Shown here: positions 7,028 to 13,851 of the stretch, in pieces
Layout: the number at the start of each line of letters is the position of its first letter
How positions within the stretch are numbered: position 1 is the stretch's first letter
Source: Candidatus Thorarchaeota archaeon
GTDB lineage: Archaea; Asgardarchaeota; Thorarchaeia; Thorarchaeales; Thorarchaeaceae
Length of the DNA: 13,851 nt
Assembly (NCBI GenBank): GCA_004524595.1
Contig: SDOA01000110.1
Coordinates: 1 to 13,851, forward strand
Direction of reading: 5' to 3'
Notes under the pieces: model-generated
The model's input: only the letters and a program-made list of their open reading frames with translations
What the model was told of the DNA's origin: nothing
The model's database searches: none
Translations under genes and position numbers: made by a program

Positions 7028-7354
7028 TTACCAGTCGTCGTCATCATCTTCAAATTCGAAATCATCGTCCTCATCAAAATCTTCATCCTCATCTTCATCA
7101 TCGGCATCTCGTTCCGGAGGAAGTTCAATCAAATCCTCGTCTTCATCATCATCCTCGAATAAAAATGTGGCTGGGTCTATCTCTTTTTCATCCTCTTCGA
7201 CTTTTGGTCGTGGAATACTATTCTGTTTTCTTTCAGGTCCCGCTAAACAGACCATATCTATGGGATCGAAGTAATCACACTCTACGCAACATTCACCTTT
7301 GTGATCACAGGTCAAATATGCACCACATCTTTTACAACACTTTAACTCAGACAC
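7028..7354 (-). CDS. Zinc-ribbon protein with long acidic C-terminal tail
   Basis: In this 108-residue protein, residues 6-36 carry eight Cys (C6, C7, C10, C16, C22, C23, C26, C36) in a compact arrangement (CCKRCGAYLTC, GECCVECDYFDPID). That is enough for one or two metal sites. Residues 53-108 are almost all Asp and Glu, ending in EFEDDDDDW, and are certainly disordered. The GTG start at 7354 has GGGTG about 8 nt upstream. Acidic tails of this kind can mimic nucleic acid or bind basic proteins, but no function is known to me. It is divergent from gltX and convergent with the YdjM-like gene. The Ser-rich open frame on the opposite strand is only the complement of the GAC/GAT/GAG/GAA run. Confidence 0.85.
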   Translation of the reverse strand: MSELKCCKRCGAYLTCDHKGECCVECDYFDPIDMVCLAGPERKQNSIPRPKVEEDEKEIDPATFLFEDDDEDEDLIELPPERDADDEDEDEDFDEDDDFEFEDDDDDW

Positions 7355-7495
7355 GATTCAGCACCCGAGGCCATTTCACTAGAGTAAAATTCCGAAAAAA
7401 ATCTAAATAAGCGTCTCCGTGAGGTAGTATTTTCATACATTTGAGAGAATTTTCCATTTCCAGTCAAAGTTAAATGAAATCCGAATTGTGTGTTG

Positions 7496-9241
7496 ATGGA
7501 GCTGTTCTGTTTGGATGATCTAGAGCTTGAAATTCGAAAGATTGTGCTTGATAATGCAATAAAATATGATGGTAAACCTGATGTTAAATCTGTAATGGGC
7601 GCCCTCTTGGGATCGAACGCTGAACTACGTTCCCGTGCAGGAGAGATTAAGGGTATAGTTGAAAGAAGTGTTTCTGCAGTTGCTAAGATGTCTCTCTCGG
7701 ATCAAATCTCAGAACTCAAAAGGATTGCTCCTGAACTCCTTGTTGAACAGGTGCGTGTCGAAGTATCTGAAGAGAAAGAATTACCAGAACTTCCTAATGT
7801 CGACAAATGGTCGAAGGTTGTAATGCGTCTTGCTCCATTTCCTTCTGGTCCTCTTCACGTTGGGAATGCTCGGATGGTAATTCTGAATGATTATTATGTA
7901 AAAAAATACAGTGGTGAACTTATTCTAGTATTTGATGACACAATTGGGTCTTCTGAAAAAATAGTTGAGCCTGATGCCTTTGATCTTATTCCAGCGAGTC
8001 TTGATTATCTCGGTGTAGAATATCACAAAACAGTCTACAAATCTGACCGGCTTGATATATTTTACAAATATGCGGTCGATCTAATTAAGAGAGGGGATGC
8101 CTATGTCTGTGACTGCGATGCTGAAGTTTGGAGAACCATGCATAAGGTGAAAGGAATACCCTGTGCATGTCAAGGTCTCGCGGTCCAAGAGAATCTTGCA
8201 CGTTGGGAAATGATGCTTGATGGAACATATCCTGAAAGAGCTGCTGCTGTTCGTTTGAAGACTGGTATGACAAATCCTGATCCTGCAATGAGAGACCATG
8301 TAATTCTACGTATCTCTGAAACAGAACATCCTAGAGTTGGTTCTAGGTATCGCGTTTGGCCATTGCTAGAGTATTCATGGGGCATTGATGATCACGAACT
8401 CGGAGTTTCACATATTATTCGCGGAAAGGATCTTGTCAAAGAAGGTAAGATTGAGCAATTCATCTGGAATCTCTATGATTGGCCACAACCAGAACTCATG
8501 TATTATGGTCGATTAAAATTCCAGGATGCTACTCTGAGCAAGAGCAAGTCGAGCAAGGAGGTTCGTGATGGTACCTATAATGGATGGCATGATCCTAGAA
8601 CATGGAGTCTACAATCTCTTGAAAAACGAGGTATCCATCCTGATGCCTTACGCAAGGTGATGCTCGATCTTGGTCTGAGCATAGTTGATATTTCAATCTC
8701 AATGAAATCTATCTATGCTGAGAACAGGAAAATCAGAGATGCTGATGCACCCCGTGCTTTCTTTGTTGAAGACCCAGAATGGGTAACTATTCACAGAAAC
8801 ACACTTGATTATGCTAAAGTTCCTGTACACCCTGACTTTCCAAAAAGAGGATTTAGAAAAATACCATTGCATACAATTGATGGTACTGTGGAAGTTGGAC
8901 TTCAAAAATCAGACCTTAAGAGTTTGAAGAAAGGTGGTCTCTTTCGATTGAAAGATTTCGCGAACTTCACTATCGGAAAGACAAAACCAATCAGCCTGAA
9001 TCTGGAGAGTTATGATGTGGAAGATGTGCGTGCTGTTGGCGGACCTATAATCCATTGGATACCAAAAGAAGGATCGATACCAGTGGAGATTACACTGATT
9101 AATGGTTCAATTGTTCAAGGTCTTGCTGAGCCTAGCTTAACCGAATTAGCCAAAGATACTTTTCTTCAATTTGAAAGAGTAGGTTTTGTAAAAATCAACG
9201 AAAAAGGGGATACAATCCAAGTTTCGTTTGCACATAAGTAA
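7496..9241 (+). CDS. gltX: Glutamyl-tRNA synthetase, archaeal type
   Basis: This class I aminoacyl-tRNA synthetase charges tRNA-Glu with glutamate; in archaea it is usually non-discriminating and feeds the Gln amidation route. The protein is 581 residues from ATG 7496 (GTG 7490 would add two). An archaeal N-terminal helical region covers 1-100 ('NAIKYDGKPDVKSVMGALLG'). The Rossmann domain follows, with the HIGH-type motif PSGPLHVGNAR (116-126). Cys pairs C205/C207 and C223/C225 are a likely zinc site. The KMSKS-type loop is LSKSKSS (347-353). A C-terminal beta-barrel anticodon-binding region covers about 400-581, as in archaeal GluRS/GlnRS rather than the bacterial helical cage. After FDDT the usual 'DPR'-like residues are replaced by IGSSEK. 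No clear ribosome-binding site precedes the start, so the message may be leaderless or short-leadered. Confidence 0.96.
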   Translation: MELFCLDDLELEIRKIVLDNAIKYDGKPDVKSVMGALLGSNAELRSRAGEIKGIVERSVSAVAKMSLSDQISELKRIAPELLVEQVRVEVSEEKELPELPNVDKWSKVVMRLAPFPSGPLHVGNARMVILNDYYVKKYSGELILVFDDTIGSSEKIVEPDAFDLIPASLDYLGVEYHKTVYKSDRLDIFYKYAVDLIKRGDAYVCDCDAEVWRTMHKVKGIPCACQGLAVQENLARWEMMLDGTYPERAAAVRLKTGMTNPDPAMRDHVILRISETEHPRVGSRYRVWPLLEYSWGIDDHELGVSHIIRGKDLVKEGKIEQFIWNLYDWPQPELMYYGRLKFQDATLSKSKSSKEVRDGTYNGWHDPRTWSLQSLEKRGIHPDALRKVMLDLGLSIVDISISMKSIYAENRKIRDADAPRAFFVEDPEWVTIHRNTLDYAKVPVHPDFPKRGFRKIPLHTIDGTVEVGLQKSDLKSLKKGGLFRLKDFANFTIGKTKPISLNLESYDVEDVRAVGGPIIHWIPKEGSIPVEITLINGSIVQGLAEPSLTELAKDTFLQFERVGFVKINEKGDTIQVSFAHK

Positions 9242-9263
9242 TGAACTCCACAAGCCAAAGAGA

Positions 9264-9271
9264 ACATATAG
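9264..9271 (+). promoter_or_regulatory. Possible archaeal TATA box for the basic 252-residue gene
   Basis: ACATATAG sits about 34 nt upstream of the ATG at 9305, so a start site roughly 25 nt downstream would give a leader of about 10 nt. This fits archaeal spacing, but the match is short and unsupported otherwise. Confidence 0.25.
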
Positions 9272-9304
9272 TAGAAACGATACTAGCATATTGGCGATAG
9301 CACT

Positions 9305-10063
9305 ATGGCTAAGAAGAAAAAAGCAGCAAAAAAGAGTGTGACATTATCACCAACCTTGTTCAAGGTGACTGGTGCTGATGCAAAAATGAAAATCGTTGAA
9401 AAGAGCAAAAAGATGTACTATTTCACTGAGAAAATCAACTCTGAAAAAGCAGAGAAGATTGCAATAGCTGAGGGGGCAGATATACTAGGTGCCAGCCCGG
9501 CTGAAATCAAAGCAGGGAAACCGTCACTGAAATATGACTTCTATTGCATATATGATGCATCTTTGGAACTATCTTTCCTGAGGATACGTCCTCAAGAGAT
9601 TAGTGTCAATGAACAAGTAAAGGGAGCTTTGGTAGGAAAGGAAGTGTTGATACCAAAAAAGGGGAAGGATGTTCCCGGACCTTCAATTAAGATAGACATT
9701 GTTGAATTGTTTGAAATTAAACGCACAGATGGTATGGTTCTCGATGGTGCAACTGGAGGTCCTGCTAAGGCATTAGAATCTGTCTTGAAAGGTCCTGGAA
9801 AGAAGACAGCAACTGCAGCTTGGATTAATAAAGCCCCAATTGCTACGGGGAAATTCAATAGTCTCGAAAAAGTCGTCAAAGCAGTAGCAGCCATGGCTGG
9901 GCAGAAACCTTCGGATGCTAAAAGAGTCTCATCTCATTTTCTAACCTTTACAAAACTCGAAGGATATCTTATTCCTGTCTACTATGTTACACTAACCGCT
10001 GGTGCTAAAAAACAGATAATAAAAGTGAATGCTCTTAATAGTGCAGTTTCTGTCAAAGTGTAA
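9305..10063 (+). CDS. Basic Lys/Ala-rich conserved-looking protein of unknown function
   Basis: This 252-residue soluble protein starts with a Lys-rich stretch (MAKKKKAAKK). Residues 17-60 contain a strand-helix unit (MKIVEKSKKMYYFTEKINSE). Residues 76-140 are strand-rich (YDFYCIYDASLELSFLRIRP, KGALVGKEVLIPKKGK, IKIDIVELFEIKR). A Gly/Pro-rich linker lies at 148-170. The C-terminal part (185-252) is a helix followed by strands (YLIPVYYVTL, KQIIKVNALNSAV). The ordered alternation of strands and helices, with a long open frame and normal codons, shows a real folded protein. There are no Cys pairs or catalytic motifs. It follows gltX by 63 bp on the same strand and ends 7 bp from the convergent hyuB. 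The basic N-terminus suggests an RNA or DNA contact, but that is a guess. Confidence 0.85.
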   Translation: MAKKKKAAKKSVTLSPTLFKVTGADAKMKIVEKSKKMYYFTEKINSEKAEKIAIAEGADILGASPAEIKAGKPSLKYDFYCIYDASLELSFLRIRPQEISVNEQVKGALVGKEVLIPKKGKDVPGPSIKIDIVELFEIKRTDGMVLDGATGGPAKALESVLKGPGKKTATAAWINKAPIATGKFNSLEKVVKAVAAMAGQKPSDAKRVSSHFLTFTKLEGYLIPVYYVTLTAGAKKQIIKVNALNSAVSVKV

Positions 10064-10070
10064 TCAATAT

Positions 10071-11651
10071 CTATTCAGGTTGAGGTGGGCCCCATCCACC
10101 TCCTCCTGGTGTTTCAATACAGATGATGGCATCTTTAGGTACTACAATAATAGTCTTTGATTGCAGTTCATGCTCCTCGTTTTGATAGACAACCCTGTTT
10201 CTCCCTTTCACTCCTTCTAAACCTCCGGCAATACCCCACGGTGCAAGAAGGCGTCTCTCAGACTGAATTGAAACAGTGCTTCTTTCTGATAATAATTCAA
10301 TTTCTCGTAAGACACCATCACCACCACTCCATTTTCCCAAACCTCCAGTTCCTCTTCTGATTGCATAGTTCTTGACACGAAGAGGATATTCTGACTCAAG
10401 TGACTCTATTGGTGTATTGAGAGTATTTGTCATATGAGTATGAATTGCACTAACGCCATTCTTTCCATTGCATGCTCCAGATCCTCCTCCAATGGTTTCA
10501 TAGAATGAAAAGGCACGACCACTTCTGGAATCTATACCTCCAATTGTCAAATTATTCATTGTTCCTTGACTTGCCGCTGGAACGAGATTTAGGAGAATCT
10601 TGCTCAGTGCTCCTAAGATTGTATCTACAATTCTCTGAGATGTTTCTACATTTCCAGCTGACACAGGTGCAGGATATTTAGGATTGAGTAGAGAACCCGC
10701 TGGTACGTTTACATCAATCACACTCCAACACCCCTCATTAATTGGGATGTTTTGACCAAATAGAGTGATGAACACATAATACACGGATGAGAGTGTTGAA
10801 GCTAAGGGACAATTCACATTGCCTGTTACTTGATTGGATGTTCCTGTGAAGTCAACATTTGCTCTTCCATCCTTAATCTTCACTGATACTCTAATTGGAA
10901 TATTCCAATTTCCTGCGCCATCACTATCAAGATAATCGGTAAATTCTCCGTATTGATTCTCATGGAATTGGAGTTTGTTTGTCATCATCTGCGCTGAATA
11001 TGCTTTTAGGTCAGTGAATGTCCTCAGTAAGGTTTCCCATCTATGAATCTGTGCAATTTGATCAAGTCTAATTCGACCAACATGATTGGCAGCGATTTGA
11101 GCTGAAAGGTCTCCAATTCTCTCATCTGGTGTACGAGTTGCATCGAGAATATCCTTGATTTTCACCAACTGGAGTTTTCCATCTGTGACAATGATTCTTG
11201 GTTCAACTAGGACTCCTTCGTCATGGATTGAGAGTGAAAGTCCTGGCATGGATCCAGGAGTCTCCCCACCAATATCAGCATGATGTGCCCGATTAGCAGT
11301 GAATGCCACTCGCTCTCCCTCGGAAAAAATAGGTGCGACAAGAGTGAGGTCGGGCAGATGTGATCCTCCTAAAAATGGATTGTTTACTAGAGCCATCGAA
11401 TCCTCAATGAGTTCATCTTCCAATATCTCGATGCAAGATCTGACTGAGAGCGGCATTGCACCAAGATGAACAGGGATATCTTTGGATTGTGCAATTAAAT
11501 GCCCATTATCATCAAAAATCGCGCAGCTACAATCACGACGTTCCTTGATGTTCGGACTGAAGGCTGTTCTTCTAAGAGATTGACTCATTTCTCGTGCACA
11601 AGAGATGAGCGCGTTCTTGATGACTTCAAACGTTATAGGATCTTCAATCAT
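10071..11651 (-). CDS. hyuB: Hydantoinase B / 5-oxoprolinase C-terminal-type subunit
   Basis: The protein is about 526 residues, the usual length for HyuB. Family features run in order: an N-terminal 'DPITFEVIKNAL' start, 'RTAFSPNIKERRDCSCAIFD', 'IPVHLGAMPLSV', a middle region with 'NNPFLGGSHLPDLTLVAPIF' and 'HHADIGG', 'ETIGGGSGACNGKNGVS' and 'HTHMTNTLNTP', and the terminal 'ETPGGGGWGPPQ'. With HyuA it forms an ATP-using enzyme that opens cyclic amides such as N-methylhydantoin or 5-oxoproline, or belongs to the related acetone/acetophenone carboxylase group. The exact substrate cannot be read from sequence. The ATG at 11651 overlaps the hyuA stop by one base (TGATG) and has a strong AAGGAGGT 7 nt upstream; TTG at 11654 is the weaker alternative. 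Confidence 0.94.
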   Translation of the reverse strand: MIEDPITFEVIKNALISCAREMSQSLRRTAFSPNIKERRDCSCAIFDDNGHLIAQSKDIPVHLGAMPLSVRSCIEILEDELIEDSMALVNNPFLGGSHLPDLTLVAPIFSEGERVAFTANRAHHADIGGETPGSMPGLSLSIHDEGVLVEPRIIVTDGKLQLVKIKDILDATRTPDERIGDLSAQIAANHVGRIRLDQIAQIHRWETLLRTFTDLKAYSAQMMTNKLQFHENQYGEFTDYLDSDGAGNWNIPIRVSVKIKDGRANVDFTGTSNQVTGNVNCPLASTLSSVYYVFITLFGQNIPINEGCWSVIDVNVPAGSLLNPKYPAPVSAGNVETSQRIVDTILGALSKILLNLVPAASQGTMNNLTIGGIDSRSGRAFSFYETIGGGSGACNGKNGVSAIHTHMTNTLNTPIESLESEYPLRVKNYAIRRGTGGLGKWSGGDGVLREIELLSERSTVSIQSERRLLAPWGIAGGLEGVKGRNRVVYQNEEHELQSKTIIVVPKDAIICIETPGGGGWGPPQPE

Positions 11652-13708
11652 CAAGATAACCTCCTTAATAATAATGTCCCATTGGACAATTGTTCACCTT
11701 CCCAACCATTAGGAATGAATGTTGTTGTATCAATCTGTTCTATGATTGCAGGTCCTTCTATTATCTGCCCTATTCCAAGATGGTCTCTTAGATAGACCTC
11801 CGCATTATACTTAGCCCCACTTGCTAAGATGATTTCTCGCATTCCACTCGGAAACGCTTCTTCAGCGATATCACATTTGTATCGCGTGTTCCTCTTCGTT
11901 CTTGCATGCGCTGTCACTCTTGCAGTAACCCACTCAACTTCTCTCCCCTCCATCTTATAGCCAAAGGATAGTGAATGTAAGTCCTGAAAAGTTGCTATCG
12001 ATTCTGATAGGAGATCATCCACCTCCTGCATTATTGGAATTGTCAGCTCGTGCGATTGCCCACTATATCTCATATCTATCTTGAAATCTTTGTGAATGTC
12101 TCCCTTTCTTGCGCCTTGATCAACAAGTCTTTTTTCAGCTTGTTGTGAGAGCTCATCCAACGATTTCTTTAGCATCTTAGCATTGGACCCGTTAGCTTTC
12201 ATCAGAACCGTCTGCATCAGATCTACACGTAAGTCCGTACAGATTAAACCAAATGCAGAAGTTATACCTGGAAACGGTGGAATAAGGATTTTTTTCACAT
12301 TGAGTGATTCAGCAATATCGACCGCCTGAGTTGGACCTGCTCCTCCGAATGGAATGAGAACAAAGTTACGTGGGTCATGACCTCTCTCCACTGTGACCTC
12401 ACGAATGGCTTGGACCATATTTTCAGTTGATATACGAATTATTCCTAATGCAGTTTCTTCAATCGATAACTCTAATCGTTGAGCAATATTAGCAATGGCA
12501 TTATGAGCCAATTCTAATCTTAATTTGATTTTTCCACCAAGGAAGAAATCAGGATTCAATCTTCCTAAGAGAACATTAGCGTCTGTGATTGTCGCTTCTT
12601 TTCCTCCCTTCCCATATGATGCCGGTCCTGGACTCGCTCCAGCACTTTGAGGTCCAACATGAAGAATGCCTGCTGAATCAATCCAAGCGATGCTTCCACC
12701 GCCTGCACCAATGGTTTTGACGTCAACAGAAGGCATTCTAAGTGGTAGTCCTGCAATCTCATTGTCTGGCTGAACAATGATATTTCCAGAAATTGCACTT
12801 ATATCACAGCTAGTACCTCCCATGTCAAGTGTGATTGCATTATCAATTTCATTTTGCTTAGCTATCTCCCATCCGCCAATAACCCCTCCTGCTAATCCGG
12901 AAATAGCTAAGCCAATTGCTTTTCCTCTTGTTTGAGAGGCTAATATGGTTCCTCCATTTGATTGCATCACTGTCAATCGGCTCTTTGGAACTAACCTTTG
13001 AAGCGAACCATCAAGTTTCTCTAGATACCCTGCAACTAATGGTCCAAGATATGCCTCTAACACAGTAGTAGATGTTCGTTCAAACTCTCTAAATTCTGGC
13101 AAGACCTGAGAGGACGCAACTACATATGATTGTGAGTGGTCTTGTAAATTCTTAAGAAAAGCCATCTCATGGATAGGATTTCTAAAAGAGAATAATAGTG
13201 AGATCGCTATGGAGTCATAGTTTCTCTTACTGAGTTCCTTAATAACTCGTTCAATCTCATTCTGACATAATGGAACTACTGTGTTTCCCTCAGAATCTAA
13301 CCTCTCAATCACTCCTACTCTGTTCTCTCTTGAAATAAGTGGTTCAGGTTTCGATGCTGAAATAGAATAGATTTCTTCTCTTTGTTGTCGACCGATCTCT
13401 AAGATATCCTCGAAACCTGCTGTAGTGAGAAGGACTACTTTAGCTCCTTTTCGTTCAAGCATGGCATTTGTCGCTACTGTTGTCCCGTGTACAATGAGTC
13501 CAACATCATCATGTGTGAGAGAATTAATTGCAAGAATCTCCTGAATACCTCTTAGTACAGCTTGATCTTGGTTGCCTGGGATTGAAGGTATTTTGTGTAT
13601 GTATTGATTTCCAGTGTCACTATCAATCATCATCACGTCGGTGAACGTGCCACCTACATCCACACCTATTACCTTCATTTCGAACACGAGTGGTGAATAA
13701 TTATCCAT
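11651..13708 (-). CDS. hyuA: Hydantoinase A / 5-oxoprolinase N-terminal-type subunit
   Basis: This is the 685-residue ATP-binding partner of HyuB. Two ASKHA-fold phosphate motifs are intact: DVGGTFTD (17-24) and DMGGTSCD (295-302). Other family blocks are 'IVHGTTVATNAMLERKG' (72-88), 'LPEFREFERTSTTVLEAY' (203-220), 'GAGGGSIAW' (334-342), 'GPQSAGASPGPASYG' (352-366), 'TITDANVLLGRL' (373-384) and 'PFGGAGP' (453-459). The family consensus starts at the inner ATG (13678, MKVIGVDVGG). The ATG at 13708 is kept because the frame is open, but the ten extra residues are doubtful. Neither ATG has a nearby ribosome-binding site. hyuA and hyuB form an overlapping operon and are expected to act as a complex in the cytosol. 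Confidence 0.93.
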   Translation of the reverse strand: MDNYSPLVFEMKVIGVDVGGTFTDVMMIDSDTGNQYIHKIPSIPGNQDQAVLRGIQEILAINSLTHDDVGLIVHGTTVATNAMLERKGAKVVLLTTAGFEDILEIGRQQREEIYSISASKPEPLISRENRVGVIERLDSEGNTVVPLCQNEIERVIKELSKRNYDSIAISLLFSFRNPIHEMAFLKNLQDHSQSYVVASSQVLPEFREFERTSTTVLEAYLGPLVAGYLEKLDGSLQRLVPKSRLTVMQSNGGTILASQTRGKAIGLAISGLAGGVIGGWEIAKQNEIDNAITLDMGGTSCDISAISGNIIVQPDNEIAGLPLRMPSVDVKTIGAGGGSIAWIDSAGILHVGPQSAGASPGPASYGKGGKEATITDANVLLGRLNPDFFLGGKIKLRLELAHNAIANIAQRLELSIEETALGIIRISTENMVQAIREVTVERGHDPRNFVLIPFGGAGPTQAVDIAESLNVKKILIPPFPGITSAFGLICTDLRVDLMQTVLMKANGSNAKMLKKSLDELSQQAEKRLVDQGARKGDIHKDFKIDMRYSGQSHELTIPIMQEVDDLLSESIATFQDLHSLSFGYKMEGREVEWVTARVTAHARTKRNTRYKCDIAEEAFPSGMREIILASGAKYNAEVYLRDHLGIGQIIEGPAIIEQIDTTTFIPNGWEGEQLSNGTLLLRRLS
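11659..11666 (-). promoter_or_regulatory. Strong ribosome-binding site for hyuB
   Basis: AAGGAGGT reads leftward 7 nt before the ATG at 11651, inside the last codons of hyuA. It decides the hyuB start in favour of ATG 11651 over TTG 11654 and allows re-initiation at the TGATG junction. Confidence 0.8.
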
Positions 13709-13752
13709 GATAAGAATACTTGGGCAGGTTAGTATCTTCCTCCTCCTTAATG

Positions 13753-13760
13753 CTTATATC
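13753..13760. promoter_or_regulatory. Possible TATA box between hyuA and the right-edge frame
   Basis: The sequence reads GATATAAGC leftward (13760-13752) and GCTTATATC rightward. Leftward it is about 45 nt before the hyuA ATG at 13708, with a purine tract AAGGAGGAGGAAG (13748-13736) just inside. Rightward it is about 25 nt before an ATG at 13782, the spacing expected for a leaderless archaeal transcript. Either direction is possible. Confidence 0.3.
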
Positions 13761-13781
13761 AAGAATTGACCTCGGCTCTAG

Positions 13782-13851
13782 ATGTGCATTATAATGACAT
13801 TATTTTCTTCACGAAGTCTTTCCTATGTATCTGTAGTATTGCTGGTTCTTC
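13782..13851 (+). CDS. Possible 5' end of a rightward gene, cut by the window edge
   Basis: From ATG 13782 the frame stays open for 23 codons to the edge, with a second in-frame ATG at 13794. The residues begin MCIIMTLFSSRSLSYVSVVLLVL, which turns hydrophobic like a signal or membrane anchor. No ribosome-binding site is present, but a TATA-like sequence lies about 25 nt upstream, which would suit a leaderless message. The open stretch is too short to be sure. Confidence 0.3.
   Translation, partial: MCIIMTLFSSRSLSYVSVVLLVL

Noticed and set aside
7011..7274. Open frame on + encoding long Ser runs
   Set aside because: It is the complement of the Asp/Glu codons of the acidic-tailed zinc-ribbon gene, which has a good ribosome-binding site and Cys motifs.
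8081..8385. Leftward open frames inside gltX
   Set aside because: They overlap the conserved catalytic domain of gltX and show no coding features of their own.
10157..10681. Rightward open frames inside hyuB
   Set aside because: Antisense shadows of a well-conserved gene, with no ribosome-binding site or protein-like pattern.
10071..13708. hyuA/hyuB as a frameshifted single 5-oxoprolinase
   Set aside because: A proper stop, a strong internal ribosome-binding site and a TGATG junction show two normal subunit genes, as is usual in prokaryotes.

Overview
The window looks like a piece of an Asgard archaeal chromosome. Three things support this: an archaeal-type glutamyl-tRNA synthetase, an Arf-like small GTPase fused to a longin-like domain beside a second longin-like protein, and a protein ending in a full ESCRT-II EAP30 (Vps22/Vps36-type) domain. 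The DNA is moderately AT-rich, genes are short and closely packed, and starts include GTG and TTG. I cannot assign the lineage more finely from sequence alone. No rRNA, tRNA, CRISPR array, transposase or integrase is visible.

Layout, left to right. (1) Positions 1-191 (+) hold the 3' end of a gene coding for a Lys-rich tail made of four 15-residue repeats. It converges on a coiled-coil/Pro-Glu linker protein (329-895, -), with a perfect hairpin between them. (2) Positions 1317-3277 (-) hold two genes overlapping by 4 bp: a longin-like/winged-helix protein, then a longin-Arf-like GTPase. A ~420 bp gap lies downstream. (3) A Cys/His-rich zinc protein (3388-3738, -) lies divergent from a 777-residue protein (3830-6163, +). 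The latter has an uncharacterised N-terminus, a coiled coil, a transthyretin-like beta-sandwich and a C-terminal EAP30 domain. It is followed on the same strand by a YdjM-like multi-pass membrane protein (6217-7014). (4) An acidic-tailed zinc-ribbon protein (7028-7354, -) precedes gltX (7496-9241, +) and a basic 252-residue unknown protein (9305-10063, +). (5) A hyuA-hyuB operon (13708 to 10071, -) encodes a split hydantoinase/5-oxoprolinase family enzyme. A possible divergent gene starts at the right edge.

The most interesting part is 329-7014. It combines a GTPase switch with longin modules, a zinc-finger protein, an enlarged ESCRT-II-like subunit and a membrane protein within 7 kb. A membrane-remodelling or trafficking-like module is a reasonable hypothesis, but shared function is inferred only from proximity and domain content. 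The gltX and hyuAB genes look like ordinary housekeeping and metabolic genes.
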